Made by a program: the position numbers and the translations under genes. Positions 47,501 through 58,710 of a DNA stretch of 64,000 nt are shown in pieces (position 1 is the first letter of the stretch; every line of letters begins with the position of its first letter). Location of the stretch: assembly GCF_032854445.1 (NCBI RefSeq), contig NC_088304.1, positions 11,233,704-11,297,703 on the forward strand, in the 5' to 3' direction. The notes below the pieces were generated by a model. The model was not told where the DNA came from, ran no database searches, and was given only the letters and a program-made list of their open reading frames with translations. Origin of the DNA: Liolophura sinensis. Lineage: Eukaryota > Mollusca > Polyplacophora > Chitonida > Chitonidae.

Positions 47501-50500
47501 TTTAACAGAATAATGTGCTGCGATAGCGCATTACATTTTGGCATCACTCAGACAACAGACTTTCTGTTCAAAATAACAGATTAATTTCTTGTGTGTAGCT
47601 CAATCAAACAGTAAAATCGTGCAGACAGTTTTGCTTACTCCTTCATATCAACTGGCTCTCCAGTGTCCGCCTTCTTCTTCAGCGTGTTCACAAACGTTTC
47701 TCCGGCATCGATGATCATGTCTGTCATCTGTCAGATAGTGTAAATATTACGACTACATCCTAGTGTGATAAAGATAACGTGTCCCACGTATACATATACT
47801 TATCAGAAATCTCACATGGTAAAATGACAACATTTAAGTGTTAATCTGATGCATCATGTTAAATTACCAGTTTTTTATCACTCGCGTTTTGACAGAAATA
47901 ATACTAACAACGACAACGAGCAACAAGATATATGTGAACTTCTCAAGCACATACTGATGTGGCGTTAAGCAATAATCATTCATTCATTCAAGCACATACA
48001 GGTCCTGCTTGCATGCCGTGACCTTGACTGACCTTTTTCAGTTTGCCGCCACTGAAGGCCGGCGTCAGGGTGTTACGGTTGTGGCGCCAGTCGTCATTCT
48101 CCATTACAGTGAGGAAATCCGTCACTGGCGGCTCCGCAACCTCTAAGATCCCAAAGCTCTGGCAAAGAAGATGAGTTACAATCAAAGATGATGAGTATGA
48201 ATTCCTCAATTATTGTGCTACTACTAAAAGTTTAATAACAACCAGCATACAGCCATGTTCCATAATGTTCTAAAAATTGGACTAAAGCTTGTCTCCATAG
48301 TTACTGTAAAACATTCTATTTGAATTTGAGCCTTATGTTTTCCTTTTTGACAAGTTTCTCTTTAAATATGTGCATTTAGGCCACGTCGGAGTGTGCAATG
48401 TGGTCACGTTCGAGATGAAATTATATATAAGAGCTCCAAATGAAAACACAGTAACGCTTTTGGGAGAAGGTAGTGTCCTAATAGTTTTAAAACAGCTTTG
48501 TCTTGGCTAATACATATAAATGTAATACATCAGTATGAAGAGGATGATCCGAGATACGCTACTGTCAGTGTGTACTTACCCGCCTGTTGGTAAAGGTGTT
48601 GAATTCCTTCACAGTTATCTCCCTTAACATTTCGGCGTCCCCAATGACCAGTAGGGGGTGTGACCCTTCAAAATGGCTGAAAGAGAGAGCAGATGTGATT
48701 TTAAAATCATCATGTTTAATTTATTTATCTATTTGATTGGTGTGTTACGCCGTATTCAAGAATATTGCACTTATACCATGGCGGTTACATTGCTTGAGTT
48801 CATTCGAAATATATGTATGTGTAGACTGATCTTAAAGACACGATTTTACCGGCTTTCGAAGTTTTACTGTTACGTAATTAATCAATCGTCTACCAGTACA
48901 CCAAGGATAGGGGACTACAGATTTACACCCAGTCTGTCAAATTTGTTCGCTGTTCTGCCTATTCCGAATAGAAATGTTTTATAAGTAGATCGAACTCTTT
49001 AGTCCCAAAAGTCCTGTGTCATGTGACTCGTCAAAAATGTTAGTTAACTTTTGTTGACATTAATTTACCAGTGACCTGTCTGAGGTCTACTCTAAATAAC
49101 TCTTTGCTATGCGGTTTTTAGAAGCCCGTCTTATATTTAATTCAGTGATTTATTTGATTGGTGTTTTACGTCGCACTCAACAATATTTCACTTACACGTC
49201 GGCAGCCAGCATTATTGTGGAAACCGGGAAGGGTCCGGCCGAAAGCCACGACTATCCCAGCTCCATGTACCTCTACACCTTGGCTAACACTACGAGGTAG
49301 AAATACACAACGTTCTATTTGATTTTCTTGGAGTAGTGCCAGATTTCTGCCGATTCGCACCTCAGGCACTTTTCTCATGACTCCTGTGAAAGTACAGACC
49401 AACACAACTATGTGCTCTACAATTACAGTGAGATGCTCCTGGGCCCTTGCACTGGGCTAAAAAGCTGACCACTACGCCAAAGAGGCACCCGCCCATGTTA
49501 TGGTAAATGTTAGATCTGAGATCTGTTTCATTCTTCCCAGCTTAGCTTTCAGATCTGTACTCTTCCATTCGCTAACCTGGAACTCGGTCCTTTGGAATAT
49601 GTTGTTCCCAACATACCAAAAGCTGTGTGCTACAAAAATGCGTTTGCTTTTGTACCACATAGTTATTCGTTATTAATAAATACGAAAACGTTACAATTAA
49701 TACAAATGTACAAATAAGATTAACTAGGCGATTCACAGCTTACTTGGGAGTCTTAACTTTACTTCTTGTTTTTATAATCAACAGAAAGAAGGGACTAAAA
49801 GCAATTATTGTAAAAAAATGAAGATTTTAATTTTGGGACGAGTACCCGAGTCCACCCTAGCAACGAATTTGCGTGATTCGAAAATGGTGGTTTGCGAAGT
49901 TTAGATGTTGTCTGAGTGGGTGCGTCGATTACATATGTGTTAACTGTCTTCACTATTCTGGCATAATGAGGCAATTTGAATTTAGAATTGGTTTTAGTTC
50001 AGGAAATAAGTTCAAAAAATGTTTAGTTGTTGTGTAGGCTACAGCGTTAATTACTATTTTGAGGACAGCGCAGACGACAGGACCGAGTTCCAGGCTAGTA
50101 AATGTAACTATTCAGGGTGGTTAATGTGAAAGCTAACGTGGGAACATGGCCAGTCGATCTAAGATTTGATTACCTAGGATTTCTAATAAGTCATATATAC
50201 TATATGAACAGTTTAAACATTTTTATCTTCAGCTATAAAGAGTTCAAACCCGAAACCTCCTATTAAAACGTGGTAATTATTAGGCAATTTATAGAAACAA
50301 AGTTCTTTTTGGAAGAAATATGTCCCGTTTGTCCTTCTATGGACTTTGACATAGGTAAACGTGTATTATTCTGACCACTTAAAGGTTTATTATTCTGACC
50401 ACTCAAGCCGACGGGGAACTTAAACACAAAGAAAGCAATGCTTCCAGAGTGCTTATTTCAAATTGCTCAACATACAAAGCGAAAGCCTTCCGCAATGTAA

Positions 50501-53500
50501 TGGCAAGATACATTCTACCATCTCTCAGATAACTGACTTTCTGTTTAAATTAACGATTTATTTTTTAAGTGTAACTTTATATATGTGGGATGACACAGGC
50601 TCTGCATTAGTCTACCTACCCAAACACTCGGCCATACTTCTTGAACCATTCGTCGTAAGCTTCAATGAATCCCTGCAATAAAAAGAAGATAGAACAGTTA
50701 AACCAGTGTGAAACTAAATGCGAAACATGAAAGACGGATTCAGCAACACGCGTTCAGCTACAGTTTGTTCTTACATTTCAAGATAATGCTTGCAAATATG
50801 TTACTCTGAAAGACAAAATAAGATGCCAGTTCGACCCCAGTTTGCTTGCTTGGGATACAGTGTCCATTTCAACGGCGTGTTTGCTGTTAGCGTGCGAGTT
50901 CACATTAAATACTGAAATGAAAATAGTCCCGTGTCTTTAACATCAAATGGCGAGGCTATTAACATGACCAGAATTCCTCTGCTTAAGCCAGGGGTGTGTT
51001 AGTTGGTATTTTCATGAACACTTAAAATAAAAACGTAACAGTCAAAATGTAGTTCTAACTGATATAAACTGAAAACAAGGCTGGGTTTCATTGTTTGGCC
51101 GTTCTGGTTTTTAATTGCTATATCATGTACATTTTTTGTCCTGCCACACTTTAGAGTTTCCGGCAGGCACACTTAATGTGCTTCCAGCACTCCTGGTACA
51201 ACATGTGTTTCGAGCACACTCGATCTGCTTCCAGCACTCTCGGTAGAACATGTGTTTCAAGCGCACTCTACTTGCTTCCAGCACTCTTGGTAATCAACAT
51301 GCTTTACATCAGCGTTATAACAAGATTATTGTCAATTTGAACCAAAACACGAACCTTTCTCAGCACTTCGTGGACGTTTCCTATCACAGGCCATGGGGTG
51401 GGACCATCAACGTGTATCTTTTTAAAGATACCATTATTTCTTGTTGCGTACCTGAAACAAAGACATACGTAGCATTAGTTCTGATTGTCTTTTCAACACT
51501 AAAAGTGGTTGGTGTTAACATGTATGCGTATGTTCAAAAGTGTATTAGAACACGAGAGTGTGATAATTACCAAATGGTCACACGTAACCGCTGAAACTCG
51601 ACCTCTTGTCAGTTTATCTTGGTTACCCGCTGAAACCCGGTCTCTTGTCAGTTTATATCAGTTAACCACTGAAACCCGGCCTCTTTTCAGTTTATCTCAG
51701 TGAACCGCTGAAACCCAGCCTCTTATCAGTTTATCTCAATTAACCGCTGAAACCCGGCCTCTTGTCAGTTTATTTACGTTAAGGTTTCATTCTATAATGT
51801 TCAATGCTTAAACTGTAATGACTTTTACACTTTGAGGGTTGTTTACTTGAACGACGGGGCTGGTACCAGCAAACCACCGCCCTTCACCTAACAAACTACC
51901 GAACTGAATTTTAGGTTCAGCGGAATTAGCCAGAGCCTACGAGCTTGACTCCTGTGAGAACAAGGCCCTACTCTAGTCTAGAATCTCCTATTGCTTAAGG
52001 GGGGGGGGGGGGGGGCGGCGGGGTCCGTGGCCGAAGGGCGTAGCACGCCAGCGCGGCGCGATGGTACAGAAGCCTCTAACCAGTGCGGTCTTTGATTTCA
52101 AGTCCAGCTCATGTTTGCTTACTATCCGGCCGTACACGGGAAGGCCTTACAGCAACTTGCGGATGGTCGTGGGTTCTGTTTTTCCCACCATAATGCTGGG
52201 CTCCGTTATATGGGTGAAATATTCTTGGGTAAGGCGTAAAACACCAATCAAATAAATAAATCCATTACATATATTGTACTCTCATATAATAAATAAATAA
52301 ATATGTAAAAACTTATCCATGAATCAAGCTGTAATTTTTAAATTTGATCTGGGGTTACGCCAAAATAAATCTTCACAAAAAAAACTTGATCGAAATTGAG
52401 CAAAATTTGAAGCAGTAATTGCACGGAAATTACCGACCTGTGAAAAACAACGAATTCATTTAATATGCCAAACGTATCGACAGATCGGGCTGGTTGTGGA
52501 ACTTGATCTGTAATTTCACAAAGTGGCCAATGAGGATTAGGGAATTCAATAAATATGTTAAACTTACTGACAGATCGGGCTGTATTTTGAACGTTATCTG
52601 TCGTTCCACAAAGTACATAAGTAAACACCTTGCACAAAGCGATCGTAGGCTAAGTTGATTGTAACTGTCATTTCCACAAAACCATATGTTGCCACGGTAG
52701 TTATACAGTCAACGTAGGCTACGATCTCTTTGTGCAAGAGACCACTGGAGCGTCCTGTTTGGTTGTTATATAAATGCCTGTTTAGACCCCTAGAACCCAG
52801 GCCCACTAATAGTTATTACACGAATCCGCAATGCCCATCGAAGCGTTAGCTGTAAATCTCTACTTATCACACGTTTATTCACACCATTTCACAGCCTGTG
52901 AGCAAGGTACCAGTCGTCATGTAGAGCGCAGAAGACATCCTGTTTATACGTTTTGTATTAGGATTGGGAACCTGCCTAAACATTCGACAGCTGACACAAG
53001 GGCTTTCTACGTACAACTGTCACTCTGATCTATTGTTAAGCCTTGTTGTTAAGCCACATAATTAAGCCTTGTAGACGCCACAAGAGCACTGACCTTAACT
53101 CACACCCGCATTTTCACCTATAACCACGGTCCGTAACAGCCTTGAAAGATCATCAATTTAACCCGTGAACGCACTTTTATGATTACTGAATACTTTTTTG
53201 GAGCATACCTACATTACATATTTATGTATTCTTTTTTTTTTCACTTACGTATTAGATTGTTGTTTTTTATAACGCCGTAACACAGGTAAATTTTTGATGT
53301 GTTAAGTGCATTAGTGTTAACTACAGACTGACTATTATACATAAGAAGTGTAATATGTAAGTGAATGCAGTAATAACATACGTGCAGTGTTCAATATGCT
53401 TACACCTGTACGTACAACATGTAATACGGTGTTGAATAAGCTTACCAGTATATGAAAACGTGCAATACAGTGTGAAAATGTATATGAAATGTAACACAGT

Positions 53501-53589
53501 ATTAATAAATCTTACCAGTAAAACAGGAACAGAACCGTCAGCAAAACGACGACCCAAATCGGGACGTTGATCAGGCCAAGGACGTTCAT
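41503..53589 (-). CDS. CYP3-clan cytochrome P450, copy D: complete 14-exon gene, 528 residues
   Basis: Exons: 53589-53516, 51451-51355, 50672-50620, 48676-48580, 48158-48033, 47727-47639, 46783-46635, 46276-46152, 45677-45530, 44809-44652, 44187-44096, 42975-42838, 42159-42000, 41583-41503. All have AG/GT borders, the phases join, and the sum is 1587 bases with one final stop. Landmarks: N-terminal anchor (residues about 8-25), PTPWPV hinge, ENDDWRHNR (helix C), I-helix AGYDTT (336-341), ExxR (Glu393-Arg396), PxVFDPERF, heme loop [11 protein letters not shown] with Cys473. CYP3A proteins are about 500 long; the extra length includes a polar insert (about residues 285-320, [16 protein letters not shown]) before the I-helix. 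It is predicted to oxidise lipophilic substrates at the ER with NADPH-P450 reductase. The substrate is unknown. It is tail to tail with copy C. Confidence 0.93.
41795..41880 (+). mobile_element. tRNA-like SINE head
   Basis: CAGTGGCGTAGTGGTTAGAG (A box) and CCGGGTTCAATCCC (B box) are spaced like a tRNA, followed by unrelated sequence. It is most likely a SINE 5' part in intron 13 of copy D. A related head is at 49430-49500 in reverse. Confidence 0.45.
43380..43955 (+). repeat. About 41-base minisatellite in intron 11 of copy D
   Basis: About 14 imperfect copies of a unit like GATTCGGTAATTTACATTGG then GGTTTGTTTATTGATATTCT. The corresponding intron of copy C (32955-33155) is only 201 bases and lacks it. 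Confidence 0.9.
43965..44070 (+). mobile_element. SINE 3' end followed by an (AT)n microsatellite
   Basis: CTCCCACCTTAATGATGGCC...GCGTTAAACATCAATATATA is the family-1 tail. It grades into (TA)12 at 44045-44068. Confidence 0.6.
44210..44651 (-). repeat. Tandem decayed copies of the exon-10 tail (copy D)
   Basis: After the exon-10 donor, minus-strand units resembling CTCATCGCCGAGATTGACGA + GTAAGTCACCTGTCACTCAC recur at about 44545-44600, 44445-44500, 44310-44345 and 44225-44265, increasingly decayed. Read-through from exon 10 meets a stop after about 20 codons, unlike in copy C. The array is shared by both paralogues. Confidence 0.8.
45045..45195. mobile_element. Partial MITE (TCTGTTAATTTTAACA family)
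   Basis: Shares CATCACTCAGACAAAGGACT, then TTTCTGTTAAAATTAACAGA and TTAATTTTTTTAAGTG, with 47338-47596. Only one end is preserved. Confidence 0.55.
47338..47596. mobile_element. MITE with about 45-base terminal inverted repeats
   Basis: The left end AAATTAATCTGTTAATTTTA...GAGTGATCC is mirrored by the right end GCATCACTCAGACAACAGAC...TAACAGATTAATTT. About 260 bases, no coding capacity. Fragments recur at 2155-2330, 22850-23030, 45045-45195 and 50495-50575. Intron 6 of copy D. Confidence 0.65.
47940..47990 (+). mobile_element. LINE 3'-tail fragment
   Basis: GATGTGGCGTTAAGCAATAA then TCATTCATTCATTCA matches the 3' end of the LINE and of its short derivative. Nothing else of the LINE is present. 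Confidence 0.5.
48716..48790 (-). mobile_element. SINE tail fragment
   Basis: TTTATTTATCTATTTGATTG...TGCACTTATACCATGGCGG, reverse of the family-1 tail. Intron 3 of copy D. Confidence 0.5.
49146..49283 (-). mobile_element. SINE (family 1) partial
   Basis: TGATTTATTTGATTGGTGTT tail and body up to AGCTCCATGTACC, with the head missing. Intron 3 of copy D. Confidence 0.6.
51575..51785 (+). repeat. About 39-base tandem repeat in intron 1 of copy D
   Basis: Five copies of CGCTGAAACCCGGCCTCTTG + TCAGTTTATCTCAGTTAA. The unit equals the inverted end motif of the MITE at 9960-10395, so it looks like an amplified MITE end. Confidence 0.8.
51999..52262 (+). mobile_element. G18 tract and SINE (family 1)
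   Basis: A run of G at 51999-52015 precedes GGCGGCGGGGTCCGTGGCCG, then the SINE body (TCATGTTTGCTTACTATCCG...) and a CACCAATCAAATAAATAAAT tail. Confidence 0.75.
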
Positions 53590-53974
53590 GCTTGATGTTC
53601 AGTGCTCAGCTCAGCTCAGCTCAGCCTTGGGTTCCCTCTACTCGTGCGCGATCTTGAAGAACAGCCCACCTCAAATCTGTCAAACGTTTTAGAGCCTCGA
53701 TACGTGTACTCAGGGCGCTCAACGCACTTCGTCGAACCACTTTAAACTGCCAAACTTCAAAGCAGCCTGGTGTTGCCAAGGCGAGTGTCGTACGCACAGC
53801 TTTAAGCGAACATAGTGAACCACAGCCTGCAGCTGGGATAGGACGCACTTAGCACTGTATTACCGTCTAACTTCTCCCACCCGCAATGCCAGTCGTCAGG
53901 CTGCCCGGTACTACCCAGTCCTCCACAACAACATCTGCACAAGAGACCTGCCCTAAATATCCCCGGGCTCTGTG

Positions 53975-54002
53975 TATATATAGCGGTACGGGTCATAAAG
54001 TA
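53975..54002 (-). promoter_or_regulatory. Promoter of copy D: TATA box and DR1-like site
   Basis: TATATATA at 53983-53975 (minus), with GGGTCA-T-AAAGTA on the plus strand at 53990-54002. The pair is positioned as in copies A-C although the surrounding sequence has diverged. The ATG is farther away (about 390 bases), with short upstream ORFs between (for example 53848-53621), so the leader is longer or an internal start is used. Confidence 0.5.
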
Positions 54003-54559
54003 GGTCGTCTGAGCTCATACTTTGTCAGTATAATCATGTAAATTCGTACTCACACACAGAAAAAAGAAGTTCATGTAAGGCGCGTATGTTGCACCATCGG
54101 TGGCTATCACAAGAGGACATACGTATGCCATCATTGCGTAGCTCGGCCATACAGGCCCTACATGGTCTTTAAGTGGGCAAGGTTAACGCTTATAAACACA
54201 GGGCGCTCATCACAGTAACTTTATAATGCCCTTTGTCCGTTAACGAATGCATGTGTCATGCAGTCATGCAGATTGGTAGACATGATTTAGAAAATGGTTT
54301 TAAGCAGTTTTACTGGCTGGACACCCATATATAGCCATTAAATTGGCCACCCTTCTATTGGCTATTAAATGTCAGTGACATAGGCCTGTGTACATGCTCA
54401 TGTTGCTTACTGCCATTCTTTGGAATTTTTCCCCTATGCAGCCAGTCTAGTTCTGACTATAGTTTTGTAAAATGTCCACATTTGATGTTTTTTCTATAAA
54501 CTGAAAACTGTCAGCACATGCTTCTTTGATCTTTAAGGATTTTCAGTATTTTACATTTT

Positions 54560-54830
54560 TCAATATGAACTGCTTGAATCTGTTTATAGGACGCACAGCG
54601 TGCAGGCCTAAAACCAATACGTACCTTATATCGTTCATCTTGCATCCCGATGATCAAAGTCGTCCACAAAAAAAACACTAATGTATTTATTTTGGTTCTA
54701 GTTTAACGCCATATTCACGAAAGTTTAACTTTATACGATGGCGGTCACTTTCAGGAGTGGAGGGAAACCGGAGTACCCGGGGGAAACTACTGCCTCAGAA
54801 ATCACTGATGAACTTTCCCACAGGTTACAT
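54560..54830 (+). repeat. Repeat half X, interrupted by a composite insertion
   Basis: Matches 63827-63622 in reverse and 10020-10200 directly. Its continuation (half Y) resumes at 58093 after a 3.26-kb insertion. Confidence 0.75.
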
Positions 54831-54875
54831 GGCCACAGGTCCCCATTAGTTTTCCATAAGCGACAATGTTAACGT

Positions 54876-55142
54876 TTAGCGCTGCAGCTCAGTCCCAAAC
54901 ATTCCGAGGCCAATAAGCTTTGGTGCATACCTGGCCCAGCCTGTGAGAAAGAAGCTGTAAAAATCTTGACATAGGTTGACCGTCAAAATCTGGACCTTTC
55001 CATGCCGGCAGCTGGGAGGGGTGCCTAGCAACGCCAAGGGGACGTCACTCGCAGCCTCATCACCACCTGTCTCCTTGTGTCCTCTCGCCCAGAATTTCAA
55101 ACTTTCACCATTAAAACTCATACCTGCCCAAAGCTTAGACAA
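54876..55142 (-). other. Unrecognised 88-codon ORF in the left direct repeat
   Basis: Reads MSKLWAGMSFNGESLKFW... and contains a possible CAG|GTATGC splice donor after FFLTGWA. The same ORF is at 58030-57764 in the right repeat with one amino-acid change. No family recognised. The near-identity of the repeats means conservation cannot be used as evidence of coding. Confidence 0.3.
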
Positions 55143-55283
55143 TTTCCATCATTTTGATACCAAGCATGCACCTGTACATCAAAAACGGCAGGCTGGCAGC
55201 AAAAAAAGACTTTACACCCTAAAATACACAGAACTACAATCGTCCCTACTGAAAAACGGAAGTTGTAATGGGGGTCTGTGTCC

Positions 55284-57718
55284 TATCACACCAGCCAACT
55301 TTTTTCAAAATCAATAATCTTTGCACCACATAATGCTTACTACCTCTAAACCTCACACATAAAGTTACAGCTTGATACATGCAAAAACTTTTGAGTAGGA
55401 GGAATTTAACTTGGGGTACCCCTATCTTGGAAATGTGCCTGTTGTCCATCCTCAAGCACGAAGTTCAAAGCTCTGTAGTGCACATACCGTTCAAAATATC
55501 TCAAGCAGGTCACATGTTTTGGAAAGCTGGTATGTATATCTGCAAGAAAAACGAAAAAATTCCAATGACAAAGTATTTTACATTTTCCATTGACAAACAT
55601 TTAGAAAATTGTAGATTTTCTTGTTTACAGCAGTGTTAAGAAAACACTTAAAAGCCAAAAGTGTCAAAATATATATCAAAAGACAGGTAATTTATCTGAC
55701 AATTCACTTACAAAATATAGGACATACCTTTTAGCAGCTTTGTGCAAAATTTGACTTAAAGTGATACAGGTGGGTAGCAAAGCGGAGTTTCAAAATTCCA
55801 GAAAAGTACATTTTGATCACCATCAAAGTAAACATATGCATCCAAATTGATATAGAAATGCTCATAGGCACAGCTTCCATGGATAGGGCTAAAGAAAAGA
55901 CTAGTATCCCTTTTACATAGTGATTCACATGATAAAACCCTTTAAAAGATCACCCACTACCCCCCCCCCCCCCCACTACCCCCCTTTCCCGTCTCCCCCA
56001 TGGCTGCCATTGGTTGGCTGGCTTACCTCAACTCACAGTGCAAAAGAATCCCACCACCTGTGTTGTTGCCTCAGACTAAATTAGTACTTTCCGCATAACC
56101 AACACCAAAGTGTGACACTGGCATCTACAAGAGATAAGTAGAGGGGAGAAATATGAATTTGCCACTTATAAAAATAAAGCCACACAGTACATGCACATTG
56201 GTCATTCAGATAGTCAGCAAGGCAACCCTCCCAAGACATGTTGAAGGGACCCAAGAAGAGGGGAAAAGCTATACTTTTTAACCTGTAACAACACAGAAAT
56301 CCTCAAATAATCAGTGAGAAATTACATCCGTAATCAGGTTCCACACTGGGTGTTCCTGGGTGGGCATGAGGAATGGACATTCAAACTGTCCGTACATATA
56401 TGAGAAACCTGTGACGTTTCCCCGGTTGGGGGAAGGGGGGGGGCTGGAGGGGTATGTGTCATGGTGTAGTACCGGACCAATGACGGGGATTCTAGGTCGG
56501 CCAGGGGAGTGGAAGACTGCATCCGAATGGTCAGGCCTTTGAGGAAGCTGAACGGCTAGCAGACCCCACTCACCTAGGTAGATCCCAGTTCAATATATGC
56601 ATAAACCAGGCAAAGTTCACTGACGCCATGTTTGGGAGACAAGATCTAAAGAGGGAAACCAAGACGAAAGCTCAATAGGTGTTAAACTAGGATGTGAAAG
56701 CCATATGTAGCTGTCTAATTTCTAACTTGTGTGTGAGGACATTGGAAACATAAAAAAAATCCCAGTTGCCCAGGGAGGTGGATGCCACACTGGGCCAGAT
56801 ACTAAAACAAAAACTCCTTGAGATGTCGCAGGAACAGCGTACTATGTTCTGGTGGAGAAACAGACACCTGGTGGGGCAGAGACTCATTTTCACAAGGGCA
56901 ATATTCCAACAGATCACACTTACATGTATGCTAGAAACTTGAAATTGATCATCTTTGTTCCAACGCCACACATACTGTGTGAGTGCACATGTAACTTGTC
57001 AGAGGAATGAATATACACATGCAATGAAAACTACATGCCTACAGTGGTTTATTTTTAAGTTTAAAGAGGAAAATTTACCTTGTCCACTTCAAGTCTATGC
57101 CCAAAACAGCAAACAGTGTTGCAGCAGAGATGCCTGTTTTTAATGTTTTGTGACCTGCAGGATGATTTGAAGCACATTTACCTAGTGTGTGGTGGCACAC
57201 ATGGGAGGAACCTGACTTGGTTTGTAAATTAAATGCACACTGGCCCTCTCTACTACTCTAGCCAAGTAAATTAATCTGCTGATGTGTTTTTATCCACCTG
57301 TGTGAGGCTGGGCCCTTATATGTGATGCAAGGCCTTATTGACCATCCTTAATCACATCACCCTATCTATCAGCCACATACTCCAATTTCACTCGCAGCAC
57401 TCAAATTTTGCATTATTTATCAAATGTCAGCCCCAAAAGAGACATTTTAAAAACCAGGAACAATGAAACGTTGTCTGTGTTTGTTCCAGTCTGTTTATAC
57501 TCCTGTACTACCCTTGATCACAGAGCGTTTTAGCCGATTTTTAGACAAAATGGATATGTGGGGAAAATATAGAATTAAAAAGCTTTAAAACTGCTCAATC
57601 AAGTTCCATGTCAATGCAAACCACATCGCAGATGTACCCACCAAATATTATCAGGCTGCTGCGAAATCTGAGCACACAGTGACATATTACATGTTTTGGC
57701 ACAAGTGGACAGGGATCT
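55284..57718. other. Single-copy middle of the composite insertion
   Basis: No certain gene. Several stretches read like exons. Minus 56543-56322 contains SYMYGQFECPFLMPTQEHPV after an AG. Minus 55540-55406 contains YFERYVHYRALNFVLEDGQQ. Plus 56766-56940 contains ILKQKLLEMSQEQRTMFWW. They lie on both strands and do not join into one model. A poly-C tract sits at 55961-55974. Confidence 0.35.
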
Positions 57719-57763
57719 GGCCACAGACCCCCATTAGTTTTCCATAAGCGACAATGTTAACGT

Positions 57764-58030
57764 TTAGCGCTGTAGCTCAGTCCCAAACATTCCGAGGCCA
57801 ATAAGCTTTGGTGCATACCTGGCCCAGCCTGTGAGAAAGAAGCTGTAAAAATCTTGACATAGGTTGACCATCAAAATCTGGACCTTTCCATGCCGGCAGC
57901 TGGGAGGGGTGCCTAGCAACGCCAAGGGGACGTCACTCGCAGCCTCATCACCACCTGTCTCCTTGTGTCCTCTCGCCCAGAATTTCAAACTTTCACCATT
58001 AAAACTCATACCTGCCCAAAGCTTAGACAA
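57764..58030 (-). other. Second copy of the 88-codon ORF (right direct repeat)
   Basis: Same as 55142-54876 except Met for Thr in the KVQILxVNL stretch. See that entry. Confidence 0.3.
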
Positions 58031-58092
58031 TTTCCATCATTTTAATACTTGGCCCTACTGAAAAACGGAAGTTGTAATGGGGGTCTGTGTCC

Positions 58093-58240
58093 ACATACAA
58101 ATATATATGTACACTATCGGCGTAAGACATGTGGTCTTAAACAAACGCCTTTGCAAATGGCCACACGAGAGTCGCAGACCGCTCATTTTCACAACATAAC
58201 GGTCAATATAATGGTCAATAGTAAGAATCGGAAAACTTCT
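58093..58240 (+). repeat. Repeat half Y, inverted partner at 63478-63622
   Basis: ACATACAAATATATATGTAC, then ACTATCGGCGTAAGACATGT and onward, repeats in reverse at 63622-63478. These are two members of one repeat family and flank the Harbinger transposon. Confidence 0.8.
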
Positions 58241-58560
58241 TGTCCATGGACCGGTTTGCACCCACACGCCGTTTGACCTAGCGACTGAACGCCCATATAT
58301 GGGCTTTGAGTTGACACTTGAACACGGGGCCTCAGCATAGCTTAATGTTCTACTGTATTGACATGTGCAAATACTCTATAGAAACAACTGTGTACAAATG
58401 TACACATTCACAATTATATTTGTATAACAGTGGTATATAATTTGAGTACTTTCATCATTAAAATTACACAATTTGTGTACTGGTTATACATGAATTATGT
58501 GAATGAACATTTTTGCCACGATATGTTGTGTACTGCTGGTAGCCTACACAGTCAGTTTTA

Positions 58561-58620
58561 GGCTGCGCACAAAAGGAACGCTTGCTCGCGATAAAAACGA
58601 GCGCGATAAAGCAAGCACGT
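58561..58620 (+). repeat. Harbinger left terminal inverted repeat
   Basis: Pairs with 62176-62235 with only a few mismatches. Contains CTTGCTCGCGATAAAAACGA and GCGCGATAAAGCAAGCAC. Extra GCGATAAA-type sites near 62060 and 62120 may be added transposase binding sites. Confidence 0.9.
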
Positions 58621-58710
58621 GAAATGAAAGCGCTTGCTTGTCGTTGAGGTGGACATATTGACAGATTGTAAATCGCGCTTGCGACTGGTAGAATTTTGTC
58701 ATTTGACACC

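Larger units (their letters stand above)
54831..58092. mobile_element. Composite insertion with terminal direct repeats and inverted ends
   Basis: Seen: it starts GGCCACAGGTCCCCATTA and ends in the reverse complement of GGACACAGACCCCCATTA (15 of 18 identical), flanked by ACAT on both sides (54827-54830 and 58093-58096). Two direct repeats, 54831-55283 (453 bases) and 57719-58092 (374 bases), are about 99% alike in shared parts and each has the same inverted ends. The 2.4-kb middle (55284-57718) is single copy. Uninterrupted versions of the host repeat at 10.2 kb and 63.62 kb act as empty sites. Either one large transposon with repeated ends or two small elements that moved a segment between them. 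No transposase recognised. Confidence 0.65.

Noticed and set aside
53621-53996. Two overlapping minus-strand ORFs (75 and 64 codons) upstream of copy D
   Set aside because: They lie in the presumed leader of copy D and have no recognisable domain. At most they are upstream ORFs.
54831-58092. LTR retrotransposon
   Set aside because: Direct repeats are present, but the ends lack TG...CA, they carry inverted repeats of their own, the two repeats differ in length, and no gag, RT, integrase or primer-binding site is seen.
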